28,988 nucleotides of DNA from CAYRMV01 sp964425255 (GCA_964425255.1 CAYRMV010000029.1:1-28988); one strand, 5' to 3'. Numbered from the stretch's first letter, positions 1-8,997 are shown. Notes: a model not told the origin generated them from the letters alone. Numbers and translations: made by a program.

Positions 1-29
1 GTAGTAGTAGGTTAGGTTGATTAGTGTAG

Positions 30-67
30 CAAGAGCTTTAGACGCCAGTTTAAAGCTCTTGTTCTTT
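30..67 (+). terminator. Rho-independent terminator-like hairpin
   Basis: A perfect 10-bp inverted repeat (AAGAGCTTTA at 31-40 with TAAAGCTCTT at 51-60), extended by a C-G pair at 30/61, closes a 10-nt loop and is followed by a T-rich run (TTCTTTT). It probably ends a gene lying left of the window and separates it from the response regulator at 147. Confidence 0.7.
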
Positions 68-146
68 TAATACACTTCAACAAACATGATCCCTTTAACA
101 AGCAAAGAGATTTATTTGTATTTTCGAAATCTAGAAAATAAAATAC

Positions 147-839
147 ATGAAAGCAAGAATACTTTTAGCCGAAGACGATACCAACTTAGGCTTTGTTGTT
201 TCAGATCAATTGAAATCGGAAGGATATCATGTTTCACTCGCTACCAATGGAGTAGATGCCTATCAACGATTTAATGAAAACAAATACCATTTGTGTATTT
301 TCGATGTGATGATGCCTAAAAAAGATGGTTTTTCTCTTGCTCAAGATATTCGAAAAATAGACAAAGATGTTCCCATTTTGTTTCTCACTGCCAAATCCAT
401 GACGGAAGATAAAGTAGCCGGATTTGATGCAGGTGGAGATGATTATTTAACGAAACCCTTCAGTTTTGAGGAACTAAACGTTCGAATAAAAGCGCTTTTA
501 AAACGTGTAAATATATTGATTGATGAAAAAGAAGATACTGTTTTGTCCATTGGATCGTATGTATTTGACACCGAAAATTACACGCTCAAACAAGCAAATT
601 TTGAAAAAACATTAACCAAAAAAGAAGCTCAAATATTGAAAATGCTTTGCAAGTTCAAAAATCAAGTAGTAGCGCGTGAATTGGTTTTAAATGCAGTTTG
701 GGGACAAGATGATTATTTTGTTGGTAGAAGTTTGGATGTATTCATTACCAAGTTGAGAAAATACCTTTCTGAAGATTCACAAGTGAATATCCAGAATATT
801 CACGGAATTGGTTTTAAATTAGAAATCAACGAAGCATGA
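147..839 (+). CDS. OmpR/PhoB-family response regulator
   Basis: A 230-residue two-component regulator that should bind DNA when phosphorylated. The receiver domain (about residues 3-115) has the acidic pair D10/D11, phospho-acceptor D53 in FDVMMP, T81 and K103 in the KPF motif. The C-terminal winged helix (about 130-228) has the typical VWGQDDYFVGRSLDVFITKLRKYL stretch split over its recognition helix. Length is normal for the family. Its stop overlaps the start of tsaB by 4 bases (ATGA), so the two are probably translationally coupled. No kinase gene is adjacent and a terminator lies just upstream, so within this window it is an orphan. It resembles the RprY-like regulators of Bacteroidota, but that orthology is not established here. 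The ATG at 147 puts the receiver beta-1 strand at the N-terminus, as expected. Confidence 0.93.
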   Translation: MKARILLAEDDTNLGFVVSDQLKSEGYHVSLATNGVDAYQRFNENKYHLCIFDVMMPKKDGFSLAQDIRKIDKDVPILFLTAKSMTEDKVAGFDAGGDDYLTKPFSFEELNVRIKALLKRVNILIDEKEDTVLSIGSYVFDTENYTLKQANFEKTLTKKEAQILKMLCKFKNQVVARELVLNAVWGQDDYFVGRSLDVFITKLRKYLSEDSQVNIQNIHGIGFKLEINEA

Positions 840-1516
840 TCTATATTTTGCACATTGAAACGGCTACAAAAGTTTGTTCGGTGGCACTTTCAGGCAATGG
901 ACAATTTGTAGATTCGATATCTGTCGAAGAAGATGGATTTGCGCATGGTGAAAAACTAACACTTTTGATTGAAGAAATCCTAGCAAAAAATAACATTACA
1001 CCCAAAGAACTCGATGCCGTTTCTGTTTCTTCCGGCCCTGGTTCGTATACTGGTTTACGTATCGGAGTTTCCACAGCAAAAGGTTTGTGCTATGCACTTT
1101 CTATTCCCTTGATTGCTATTGATTCACTCACTTCATTGTTTTTTCAAGCAAAAGAAAAACATCCAAATCAACGAATTCTTGCTATGATTGATGCTAGAAG
1201 AATGGAAGTTTTTAGTGCTATTTTCAATCCAAGTGGGGAGAAAACAAAAGAAATATCCGCAGATATACTGGATGAACATTCGTACGAAACGTTTCTACCT
1301 TTTGTAGCTATTGGAGATGCCGTTGCAAAAATGCAAACTGTATGGGAAAAACGATCTGTGATTTGGGAAACGGAATTAAAATCCAATGCAATCGGACAAA
1401 TACAACCCGCATTCGAAGCTTTTGAAGCAAAAAAATGGGAAGATGTTGCTTATTTTGAACCTTTTTATTTGAAAGATTTTGTTGCCGGTGTAAAAAAAGA
1501 ATCGTCCGCTCAATAG
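836..1516 (+). CDS. tsaB: tRNA threonylcarbamoyladenosine biosynthesis protein TsaB
   Basis: A 226-residue ASKHA-fold protein of the TsaB family, cytoplasmic. In bacteria TsaB works with TsaD and TsaE to transfer the threonylcarbamoyl group to A37 of ANN-decoding tRNAs; TsaB is the non-catalytic dimerisation partner of TsaD. The sequence shows the family signature: an N-terminal HIETATKVCSVALS strand-turn, the conserved GPGSYTGLRIGVSTAKGL loop at about residues 66-83, and a later MIDARRMEVFSAIF strand. Length is typical. The ATG lies inside the stop of the upstream regulator. Nothing ties tRNA modification to the regulator functionally, so the shared transcript may simply be gene order. After the gene, 1517-1690 holds no recognisable gene or clear hairpin. 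Confidence 0.94.
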   Translation: MIYILHIETATKVCSVALSGNGQFVDSISVEEDGFAHGEKLTLLIEEILAKNNITPKELDAVSVSSGPGSYTGLRIGVSTAKGLCYALSIPLIAIDSLTSLFFQAKEKHPNQRILAMIDARRMEVFSAIFNPSGEKTKEISADILDEHSYETFLPFVAIGDAVAKMQTVWEKRSVIWETELKSNAIGQIQPAFEAFEAKKWEDVAYFEPFYLKDFVAGVKKESSAQ

Positions 1517-1690
1517 TAGAACAGACGACACTCATTGTAAAAGCCTTTTGAGGCGATCTAAATTATTCCGAATTATATACGAGAAAAAGAAGGAAAAAGT
1601 TCGATGAGTCTTAAAATAAAAATTTTATCCCTGTCAACATTCATCAATTATTAACTATTCTCACACAAAATTGTTGTTTAAAATAAAAAC

Positions 1691-2770
1691 ATGAAATTAA
1701 CGTCCCGTATTCAAAATCAAACCAATAGACCATTTCTTATTTCAGGTCCATGTAGCGCTGAGACAGAAGAACAGGTTTTTCATGCCGTAACTTGGATTGC
1801 AGAAAAAAATCAAGTTGATTTACTTCGAGCAGGAATTTGGAAACCACGAACTAGACCTGATTCATTTGAAGGAGTAGGCGAAATTGGGTTGAAATGGCTT
1901 GTTGATGCAGGAAAACAAGTAGGAATTCCAACTTCGACTGAAATTGCCAACGGAAAACATGCCGAATTAGCCTTAAAAGCGGGCATCGATGTACTATGGA
2001 TTGGTGCTCGAACAACCGTAAACCCTTTTGCTGTTCAGGAAATTGCGGATGCATTGCAAGGGACAAAAATCCCTGTGATGATCAAAAACCCGGTCAATCC
2101 AGATGTGCAACTTTGGTTGGGAGCATTTGAACGCATTCAAAAAGCTGGTATCGATGACCTCGTTGCTATTCACCGTGGATTTTCCGTCTACAAACACCCC
2201 AAATACCGCAATGTCCCTAATTGGGAAATTCCAATTGCACTGCGCGAATTAATGCCCGAAATTCCATTGATTTGCGATCCAAGTCATATTACAGGAAATC
2301 GAAAATTACTTTTGGAAGTATCACAAAAAGCACTGGATCTCAGCTTTGATGGCTTGATGATTGAATCTCATCCAACACCCGATGAAGCTTGGTCGGATGC
2401 AGCTCAACAAATCAATCCGGATGAATTAAACAGGTTGATCGGACAGTTGATTCTTCGTTCAAAAACAATGGAAGATTCGGTAGCTGAAAACATGCTTGAA
2501 TTACGAACAAAAATTGGAATTTTAGACGACCGAATATTTGAATTATTAAGTGCTCGAATGGCGCTAAGTGAAGAAGTAGGTCATTTCAAAAAAGAAAACA
2601 ACATCACTATTCTTCAAGAAGATCACTGGCGAAAAATCATTACATCGCGCTTAGAAAAAGCAGAGGAAATGAATTTATCTTTGCCTTTCATCCGAAAAAT
2701 GATGGATGCGATTCACCAAGAATCCATTCGTCACCAAACGCGAATTATGAACGAAAACAACAAAAAATAA
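1691..2770 (+). CDS. Bifunctional DAHP synthase / chorismate mutase
   Basis: A 359-residue fusion acting at both ends of the shikimate pathway: it condenses phosphoenolpyruvate with erythrose 4-phosphate, and converts chorismate to prephenate for Phe/Tyr synthesis. Residues about 1-255 form a type I-beta DAHP synthase barrel: GPCSAE with metal-ligand Cys21, the WKPRTRP substrate loop near residue 50, IKNPVN, AIHRGF and the CDPSH metal site. Residues about 265-350 form an AroQ-type helical chorismate mutase (ELRTKIGILDDRIFELLSAR, then a second helix with HFKKEN). The order synthase-then-mutase is the one known from Prevotella and Porphyromonas enzymes, where the mutase domain mediates allosteric feedback by prephenate. 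The next gene starts 1 base after the stop, so the two are likely cotranscribed. Confidence 0.95.
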   Translation: MKLTSRIQNQTNRPFLISGPCSAETEEQVFHAVTWIAEKNQVDLLRAGIWKPRTRPDSFEGVGEIGLKWLVDAGKQVGIPTSTEIANGKHAELALKAGIDVLWIGARTTVNPFAVQEIADALQGTKIPVMIKNPVNPDVQLWLGAFERIQKAGIDDLVAIHRGFSVYKHPKYRNVPNWEIPIALRELMPEIPLICDPSHITGNRKLLLEVSQKALDLSFDGLMIESHPTPDEAWSDAAQQINPDELNRLIGQLILRSKTMEDSVAENMLELRTKIGILDDRIFELLSARMALSEEVGHFKKENNITILQEDHWRKIITSRLEKAEEMNLSLPFIRKMMDAIHQESIRHQTRIMNENNKK

Positions 2771-2771
2771 C

Positions 2772-3167
2772 ATGGAATTCAAAGAAATTATTGGAGCAGT
2801 CGAAACTTTTCACGATGCATTTGGAATTAAAAACCACTACGAACCCACTGCTGAATTGACGCATGACGAAGTACAACTTCGCTACAAATTGATGCGTGAA
2901 GAAAACGAGGAATATTTAGAAGCAGCAGAAAAAGGTGACTTAGTTGAAATTGCCGATGCTTTGGGGGATCAACTGTATATCCTTTGTGGAACAATTCTTC
3001 GCCATGGATTGCAACATAAAATTGAAGAAGTTTTCGCAGAAATTCAACGATCTAACATGAGTAAATTGGATGAAAATGGAAAGCCGATATACCGAGAAGA
3101 TGGAAAAGTATTGAAGTCTAATTTGTATTTCAAGCCCAACATCCAAGAAGTACTTGGCTTGCAATAG
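2772..3167 (+). CDS. MazG-like nucleotide pyrophosphohydrolase
   Basis: A 131-residue all-alpha NTP pyrophosphohydrolase-like protein. The Mg-binding pattern of the superfamily is present: E43-E44-xx-E47 in one helix and E59-xx-D62-xxx-D66 (ADALGDQ) in the next. Members hydrolyse nucleoside triphosphates, often modified or non-canonical ones, to monophosphate and pyrophosphate. Databases often label this subfamily 'phosphoribosyl-ATP pyrophosphohydrolase-like' or 'Cof-like', but nothing here points to histidine synthesis. It begins 1 base after the DAHP synthase gene. The substrate cannot be read from sequence. Confidence 0.85.
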   Translation: MEFKEIIGAVETFHDAFGIKNHYEPTAELTHDEVQLRYKLMREENEEYLEAAEKGDLVEIADALGDQLYILCGTILRHGLQHKIEEVFAEIQRSNMSKLDENGKPIYREDGKVLKSNLYFKPNIQEVLGLQ

Positions 3168-3259
3168 GTTGCATTTGAAGATATGTAACTAACAAGTTGC
3201 CGTGTACAAAATCCAACAAGCAAGCCCTCGACTAGCAGATTAACATGTAATTTCACTGC

Positions 3260-3895
3260 ATGAATATGATTGATATATTAATTCTGATTCCCTTGGGGTA
3301 TGCCGCTTGGAAAGGTTTTCAACACGGAATCATCATGGAGTTATTTACACTTCTTGCCTTGCTTGTTGGGATTTATGCTGGAATCCATTTTTCTGACATG
3401 ACCGCCAATTGGATGCGCAATTCCTTGGGTTTCGAATCCGAATACCTCTCGCCTATTGCTTTCACAGTTACCTTTTTAGGTATTGGAGCCATGGTGTATT
3501 TTGCAGGAAAAGTGGTCGAACAAATGGTAAAAGTGACCAATTTAACCCCTGTAAACAAAGTATTTGGAATTGTTTTCGCCGTATTGAAAATGACCTATTT
3601 CATCAGTGTGTTTTTGGTTTTAATCGAATCCTATGACGAAAAAGGAAATTTCTTTCCAGAAGAAACCAAAGAAAAATCCCTTTTATACAAACCTGTTTTA
3701 AACGTTTCAACAACAACAATTCCCGCATTGAAAGAAAGTACACTTTTCATTCAAAACACCTTAGCAAGCGATAGTACAAAATTAACCATTGACCAAGCCA
3801 TTCGAGCAAAAGAAATTGCAGACAGCCTCGGAATTGATGCGCAAGATGGAAAAGAATTGTATGATGTCTATCAAAAATACGAACATGAAAAATAA
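3260..3895 (+). CDS. CvpA family inner-membrane protein
   Basis: A 211-residue integral membrane protein of the CvpA family (named for a colicin V production gene; its general biochemical role is not settled). Four hydrophobic segments are visible, at about residues 4-20, 24-45, 63-85 and 100-122, with the family-typical N-terminus (IDILILIPLGYAAWKGFQHG) and a Gly-rich second helix. The C-terminal 90 residues are hydrophilic and probably cytoplasmic. A second in-frame ATG two codons downstream (3266) is an equally possible start. The last 11 bases overlap the start of the next gene, suggesting coupling. Confidence 0.85.
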   Translation: MNMIDILILIPLGYAAWKGFQHGIIMELFTLLALLVGIYAGIHFSDMTANWMRNSLGFESEYLSPIAFTVTFLGIGAMVYFAGKVVEQMVKVTNLTPVNKVFGIVFAVLKMTYFISVFLVLIESYDEKGNFFPEETKEKSLLYKPVLNVSTTTIPALKESTLFIQNTLASDSTKLTIDQAIRAKEIADSLGIDAQDGKELYDVYQKYEHEK

Positions 3896-4460
3896 ACTTC
3901 TCCTTTTCGTTTTGTTTGGACTTTATACTATTTTTCAAACCCATGCGCAAAGTCCACTTTTGTGGCAATTGACAAGCAAAGATCCTTTGTTGAAAGTTCG
4001 TTCTTTTAAGTCTGGACCATACATTGGCGTTCAACGAGGTGCATATTGGTTTGCTGAATTTGGGGCAGAAATGCAGTTCAAAAAAATAAAATTAACTAAT
4101 CCGAGAGTTCACGCACTTCACACAGGTTTTAATTACAACTTCACCAACAATGTCTTAGGTTATGATATTGGCTATTGGTATCAAGCTGGCAGACTTGGAC
4201 TTACGTATGGAGGAAACCTCGTTTATCGGACCGATTTCACGCACAATCGAATTGGAATTGCACCCGTTGTTGGGTTTAAATTGTTTCAATTTCATTTTCA
4301 AACGGGCTATCATTTCCTAACTCCATCAGACAATTTCAAAACGATGAATCGCTTTTTTGTTTCGTTGCGTTTTGTTATCATTAACAACCGAGACATCGAC
4401 ATTAAAACAAGAAAAAAAGACAAAGACAAAGAGCCTTTTTGGAAAAGAGAAAAAAAATAA
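3885..4460 (+). CDS. Small secreted protein, possible outer-membrane barrel
   Basis: A 191-residue protein with a clear signal peptide (MKNKLLLFVLFGLYTIFQTHAQ, written here only as an N-terminus of one Lys-rich stretch, a hydrophobic core and an AQ cleavage site near residue 22). The reading frame is open back to 3789, but that region overlaps the CvpA gene in another frame, so the ATG at 3885 directly before the signal peptide is the start. The mature part alternates aromatic and polar residues and is rich in Tyr/Phe/Gly, as in small beta-barrels, and ends in a basic tail (KKDKDKEPFWKREKK). No named family recognised. The 11-base overlap with the CvpA-family gene implies joint expression. 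Confidence 0.75.
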   Translation: MKNKLLLFVLFGLYTIFQTHAQSPLLWQLTSKDPLLKVRSFKSGPYIGVQRGAYWFAEFGAEMQFKKIKLTNPRVHALHTGFNYNFTNNVLGYDIGYWYQAGRLGLTYGGNLVYRTDFTHNRIGIAPVVGFKLFQFHFQTGYHFLTPSDNFKTMNRFFVSLRFVIINNRDIDIKTRKKDKDKEPFWKREKK

Positions 4461-4508
4461 CACACCAAAACGACTTCTTTTTCGTTAGACTTGTGTAGCT
4501 TCGAAACG

Positions 4509-6065
4509 ATGAATTTATATTCCAACAAACAAAAATGGAAAATTTTCCTGCTCTTGATTGCTCTGCTTTTGGTGGGAGCATCTTTGTTGGTGTCAAATGA
4601 AATCGTGAGTAAAGTAGCTGAACGTGAACGAGACAGAGTAAAACAATGGGCCGATGCCATCAAGAAAAAAGCCGAATTAGCCCAATTGACCGATCGTACT
4701 TTTTCACAATTGCGCGACAAAGAACGAGCAGAAATGGAAATGTGGATCGATGCTACCAAAGAATTATCCAAACCCATAGCTGGCGATTTCATACCCGATT
4801 ATTCGCTTCCTTTAAAAATCATCAAGAAAAACAAAGATATTCCGGTTATTTTGATGGATCAGAATTCCAGTATTTCTGGTCATATCAACTTGGATTTTGA
4901 TACGAGTATCTTTCGAAACAAAAATCCGCAAGCAAACAAAAAAGAGATTACTCGGCTTTTTGAAGACTCTTTGCGCAAATTAGCGGTTATCTGGAAAGAC
5001 AAAAATCCCGCTTTCACGATTGAAGTATACGAAGGATTGTTTATGACCTACGTTTACGATGATTCAAAAGAAATCACCAAACTTGAAAAAGAACGCGATT
5101 CTCTTATTCAATCTTTCAATGCTGAATTGATTGAAAACGAAGGAATGGTTCCTGTGGTGCTCATTCAAACAGAATCCGATTCTATTCTGGCAAGTAACAT
5201 GACGCCCGAACAGTTTGCCAAACGGGACACCAATTTATTAATTCAAGAACTCAAGCAAATCAACCAACCGATTCCCATTCAATTTGCGGAAGAAGAAGAC
5301 AGTTTATTGCTTTACGACGATTCACCTGAGTTAAAACGTTTGCAGTATTTCCCTTACATCCAATTCGGAATTATCGGGCTGTTCATTTTTATTGGTTACT
5401 TGATTTTCAGCACCTTCCGGAAAGCAGAACAAAATCAAGTTTGGGCTGGTATGGCAAAAGAAACAGCACATCAATTAGGCACACCTTTATCATCTTTGAT
5501 GGCTTGGATAGAACTTTTACCTAGTTACGAACTTGATCCGATGGTTGTTACCGAAATGCAGAAAGACGTGAAACGCCTTGAAACAGTTACCAATCGTTTT
5601 TCCAAAATTGGCTCGAACACCAAACTCGAAGAAAAAGACTTGGTAGAAACAGTGGAACAAGTGGTTGATTATTTACGAACACGCATTTCTGGAAAAATTT
5701 CTATCCAATTTCAAACCGACCATCCCCAAATTTTAGTGCGTCACAATGCCTCTCTGATGGAATGGGTGATTGAAAACATTGTTAAAAATGCGGTTGATGC
5801 CATGGAAAATCACGGATCGATTCATGTACACATTCGAGTGGCAACGAAACAAATTTACATCGACATTCAAGATACGGGAAAAGGAATTCCTGTAAAGCAA
5901 TTCAAAACCATTTTTGAGCCAGGATTCACAACCAAAAAACGCGGTTGGGGACTTGGGCTTTCCTTGGTAAAACGCATTGTGAACGAATACCACAAAGGAA
6001 AAGTGTTTGTCCTAGAGTCGGAAGTTGGAAAAGGAACGACTTTTCGAATAGTATTACCAAAATAA
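4509..6065 (+). CDS. Membrane sensor histidine kinase (orphan)
   Basis: A 518-residue kinase. A membrane helix at about residues 10-29 and a second at about 287-306 flank a periplasmic sensor region of roughly 250 residues with no recognised fold and coiled-coil-like stretches. The cytoplasmic part has an H-box of the AKETAHQLGTPLSSL type with phospho-acceptor His321, an N-box (ENIVKNAVDAM), G1 (DTGKGIP), F-box (FEPGFTT) and G2 (WGLGLSL). HQLGTP in place of HELRTP is a recognised variant in Bacteroidota kinases. An earlier in-frame ATG at 4491 would add six residues; 4509 gives a better N-terminus. No response regulator is adjacent, so the partner is unknown; pairing with the orphan regulator at 147 is possible but unsupported. 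Confidence 0.92.
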   Translation: MNLYSNKQKWKIFLLLIALLLVGASLLVSNEIVSKVAERERDRVKQWADAIKKKAELAQLTDRTFSQLRDKERAEMEMWIDATKELSKPIAGDFIPDYSLPLKIIKKNKDIPVILMDQNSSISGHINLDFDTSIFRNKNPQANKKEITRLFEDSLRKLAVIWKDKNPAFTIEVYEGLFMTYVYDDSKEITKLEKERDSLIQSFNAELIENEGMVPVVLIQTESDSILASNMTPEQFAKRDTNLLIQELKQINQPIPIQFAEEEDSLLLYDDSPELKRLQYFPYIQFGIIGLFIFIGYLIFSTFRKAEQNQVWAGMAKETAHQLGTPLSSLMAWIELLPSYELDPMVVTEMQKDVKRLETVTNRFSKIGSNTKLEEKDLVETVEQVVDYLRTRISGKISIQFQTDHPQILVRHNASLMEWVIENIVKNAVDAMENHGSIHVHIRVATKQIYIDIQDTGKGIPVKQFKTIFEPGFTTKKRGWGLGLSLVKRIVNEYHKGKVFVLESEVGKGTTFRIVLPK

Positions 6066-6128
6066 ATACAAAACAATCAAACCGATTCCGATTCTTTTTC
6101 TTATGTGATTTCGAATGAATTGGAATAT

Positions 6129-6158
6129 TTGTTTCTTTGTATTTTTATTGTACTTTTA
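6129..6158 (+). promoter_or_regulatory. Putative Bacteroidota promoter for the type B T9SS cargo gene
   Basis: TTG at 6129-6131, a 19-base spacer and TACTTTTA at 6151-6158 match the Bacteroidota consensus (TTG, 17-23 bases, TAnnTTTG) with one mismatch in the last base. A transcription start near 6165 would leave about 34 bases of leader before the ATG at 6199. The region is very AT-rich, so chance matches are likely. Confidence 0.35.
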
Positions 6159-6198
6159 CACGTATCAATAAACGAAAAACGTAATCTAAATAGTGCCC

Positions 6199-7968
6199 AT
6201 GAAAAAACATTACTCTTTTTTCATCCTCTCACTTTTTATCTTTGTTGTGAGTGGAACAAGTTATACTCAAGTTTACAATATGCCCGCCAACGGTGATAAT
6301 GATATTTCAACAACAGAGACTGTATGTCAGGGAAATTTTTATGACGATGGAGGATTGGCATCCAATTACAGCAATGGTTCAGGTGCTTTTTTAGGAAGTG
6401 GTACAACACGACAAATAACGTTTCTACCTTCTGTTCCAGGAACGCGTGTTCGAGTAACATTTACTTCATTCAATTTAGATGATGGAAGTTTGTTTGTCGT
6501 TGCTGATGAATTAACGGTTTCAAATTCTGATAATAACGGAACATTTACTGGAACAAGTTCGCCGGGAGTCGTAACATCCACAGCAGCAGACGGATCCTTG
6601 GTTTTTAGTTTTTTCTGCGGCAGTGATGATAATTCAGCTGGATGGGAAGCGACCATTGAATTGGTTGGACCAACCTTAAGTTTTCCCGGTACATATTGTG
6701 CAAGTGGAACACTCAACCCCAATTGGATCAATGGAGGACCTTTGACAGGTGGTACTTACGGAGCATTACCTGCAGGAATTGTGATCAATCCAGCAACTGG
6801 AGTGATTGATTTAGGCGCTTCTACACCTGGAAATTACAACATTGGTTACCAGCAAGATTGTTATGTTACAGGAACAACTATTACGATTGGAGCTGCTATT
6901 ACTCAAACCGTTTCCGCATCCATTTGTCAAGGTGGATCCTACACTTTTGGAAGTCAAACTTTGACTGCGTCTGGTCAATATACAGAAACATTTACATCGA
7001 TATCCGGTTGTGATAGTACAGTAACACTCAATTTGAATGTCACTGTTCCAGGAACATTCCCTGCAAGTCAACAAATTTGTCAAGGACAGAGTTATACTTT
7101 TGGTCCTCAAGTATTGACGCAAGCAGGAACCTATACACAACAATTTACAACTGTTGCAGGATGCGATAGTACTGTTGTATTGACTTTAACAATTGGAAAC
7201 TGTGGAGTTCCTGAGGCAACCGTTGGAATACAATCAGCTCAAATTTGTGAAGGAGAATGCATCAATTTTGTTGATGGGTCAACATTTACCCCTACTTCTT
7301 GGGCTTGGACTTTTGAAGGAACGAGTATTACCTCATCAACAGACAAAAATCCAGGAGTGCTTTGCTTTCCAGATGCAGGAACGTATGAAGTTTCCTTAAC
7401 CGTTACGAACCAATATGGAACGGATCAGACAACGATTACAATAACTGTGGGAACTTATCCAGAAATTACTGCTTTTGGCGACACAACCATCGACATGGGA
7501 GGCGTTGCGATATTAGGTGCTGAAGGAACAGGAGGAATCATTTCGTGGGTTCCAGATGAAAATGTAAGTTGTAAAACACTTCCTTGTGACAGCGTACACG
7601 TTGACCCGTTGATTCCAACTTTTTATTTTGCACAAATCACTTCACCGGATGGTTGTATGACAGAAGACACCGTGTTTGTCAATGTCCGCTTCCGAGATGT
7701 GATTGATTTGCCAAGTGCATTTTCTCCTAATAACGATGGCGTGAACGACTTTTTGTTTGTGAAAGGAGTTGGAATAGTTCGAATTCATTTGATGATTTAC
7801 AACCGTTACGGTGCTTTGGTTTTTGAAACCACCAATTTAGCAGAAGGTTGGGATGGAACTTTTGAAGGAAAAGAACTCAACTCAAGTACGTTTGCATATG
7901 TTCTCGAATACGATCTGATTGATGGATCATCGAATATCAAAAAAGGAAGCGTATCACTTATCCATTAA
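6199..7968 (+). CDS. T9SS type B cargo protein with CUB-like and PKD domains
   Basis: A 589-residue secreted surface protein. After a signal peptide (residues 1-24, ending near YTQ) comes a CUB-like domain (about 40-155: CQGNFYDDGG, TRVRVTF, GWEATIEL). Next are two roughly 45-residue repeats of the pattern CQGxSYTFGxQxLTxxGxYT...GCDSTV (about 235-330), then a PKD-like domain (about 335-415: WAWTFEG, AGTYEVSLTV). The C-terminus (about 505-589) is the gliding-motility-associated type B sorting domain: FSPNNDGVNDFLF, IYNRYGALVFE, GWDGTFEGKEL. Type B cargo is exported by the type IX system and usually depends on a PorP/SprF partner, which is the next gene, 11 bases downstream. A GTG at 6193 is in frame, but ATG 6199 directly precedes the signal peptide. 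The ligand is unknown. Confidence 0.9.
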   Translation: MKKHYSFFILSLFIFVVSGTSYTQVYNMPANGDNDISTTETVCQGNFYDDGGLASNYSNGSGAFLGSGTTRQITFLPSVPGTRVRVTFTSFNLDDGSLFVVADELTVSNSDNNGTFTGTSSPGVVTSTAADGSLVFSFFCGSDDNSAGWEATIELVGPTLSFPGTYCASGTLNPNWINGGPLTGGTYGALPAGIVINPATGVIDLGASTPGNYNIGYQQDCYVTGTTITIGAAITQTVSASICQGGSYTFGSQTLTASGQYTETFTSISGCDSTVTLNLNVTVPGTFPASQQICQGQSYTFGPQVLTQAGTYTQQFTTVAGCDSTVVLTLTIGNCGVPEATVGIQSAQICEGECINFVDGSTFTPTSWAWTFEGTSITSSTDKNPGVLCFPDAGTYEVSLTVTNQYGTDQTTITITVGTYPEITAFGDTTIDMGGVAILGAEGTGGIISWVPDENVSCKTLPCDSVHVDPLIPTFYFAQITSPDGCMTEDTVFVNVRFRDVIDLPSAFSPNNDGVNDFLFVKGVGIVRIHLMIYNRYGALVFETTNLAEGWDGTFEGKELNSSTFAYVLEYDLIDGSSNIKKGSVSLIH

Positions 7969-7979
7969 CTCACAAAACC

Positions 7980-8984
7980 ATGAAAAAATTTATACTCATC
8001 GCATTAACTTGTAGTGGAATGTCTGTATTTGCACAACAAGAAAAACACTATTCCATGTTTGGTGCTGCCCCATCTTTATTGAATCCTGCTGCCACGGCAA
8101 CGATGAATCAAGATGCACAAGTATTCACCAATTTCCGCATGCAATGGCTCACTTCGGTGGAGCAAGCTTTTCGAAGTAACTCCTTTTCGGGAGAAATGAA
8201 ACTATTCAAGAAAAAACTGAAAAACAGTTATTTTGGTTCTGGTATACATTTCACCAACGATGCCACTGGAAACGCTAAAATTGCCACTACTTCGGTATAT
8301 GTTCCCATCAATTACGTTATCATGACAGAAAATGATGGATTGTTTTCAGTTGGAATTCAACCCGGATTTGTGCAACAAAAACGCGGAGGAAACTACACTT
8401 GGAACAACCAATGGACAGGTATGGAATTCAATACAGCATTGCCAAGTGGTGAATTTGCAGACGAATCTGCAGCGGTTTTAGACATGGGTGGTGGCGTGTT
8501 TTTCAAACAACCTTTTGGCGATGCAAACTCTTCGTTTCATGTGGGTGCAGCTGTCAATCACATCACGACGCCAAACTTGTTTTTCTACGCAGGTTCCAAA
8601 GATTTGTACAGACGATATACATTTCATGCTGGCGCGCAAGTGCGTTTCCGTCAATCGTATGTTGGATTTTCACCCCAGTTTTACAGTTTTTTCCAAGGAC
8701 CTTCAACTAACATGGTGTTTGGATCAAGTGTAGATTTTCTCTTACAAGAATCATCACGTAGAACTATTTTTGTGGACGAAAAATCATTCAGCATAGGTTT
8801 GTATCACCGTTGGAAAGATGCATTAATTGCGTCTGTTTCGTTCCGATACTCCGAATGGCAAATTGGCTTAAGCTACGACGCAACCGTTTCTGGCTACCGC
8901 GGAGCAAACAAAAGCCTCGGAGCATTCGAACTTTTCTTGAAATATAGTTTCTTGTATGATAAAAATCGCCGATTTATAAGGTAG
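7980..8984 (+). CDS. PorP/SprF family type IX secretion membrane protein
   Basis: A 334-residue outer-membrane protein. Residues 1-19 are a signal peptide ending in FAQ. It is followed by the family hallmark HYSMFGAAPSLLNPAATATM near the mature N-terminus, then a long aromatic-rich beta-barrel with the typical VPINYVI, GIQPGFVQQKRGGNYTW and SIGLYHRWKDALIASVSFRY segments. PorP/SprF proteins sit in the outer membrane and support export or surface anchoring of type B cargo, often encoded just downstream of that cargo, as here. Paralogs are usually numerous, so I give no gene symbol. It ends with a basic KNRRFIR tail. Confidence 0.93.
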   Translation: MKKFILIALTCSGMSVFAQQEKHYSMFGAAPSLLNPAATATMNQDAQVFTNFRMQWLTSVEQAFRSNSFSGEMKLFKKKLKNSYFGSGIHFTNDATGNAKIATTSVYVPINYVIMTENDGLFSVGIQPGFVQQKRGGNYTWNNQWTGMEFNTALPSGEFADESAAVLDMGGGVFFKQPFGDANSSFHVGAAVNHITTPNLFFYAGSKDLYRRYTFHAGAQVRFRQSYVGFSPQFYSFFQGPSTNMVFGSSVDFLLQESSRRTIFVDEKSFSIGLYHRWKDALIASVSFRYSEWQIGLSYDATVSGYRGANKSLGAFELFLKYSFLYDKNRRFIR

Positions 8985-8997
8985 TTCTTCATCACCG

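Noticed and set aside
86..274. Small + strand open frame across the start of the first regulator
   Set aside because: Overlaps the well-supported regulator in another frame and shows no protein-like composition.
1517..1690. Possible riboswitch or leader peptide before the DAHP synthase gene
   Set aside because: I found no aromatic-rich leader peptide, no T-box-like element and no strong hairpin in this AT-rich spacer.
3789..3884. N-terminal extension of the small secreted protein
   Set aside because: It overlaps the CvpA-family gene in another frame and would bury the signal peptide inside the protein.
4441..4508. TAGCTTCG as a -7 box for the orphan kinase
   Set aside because: It has a mismatch and lies only 5 bases before the start codon, too close for a normal promoter.
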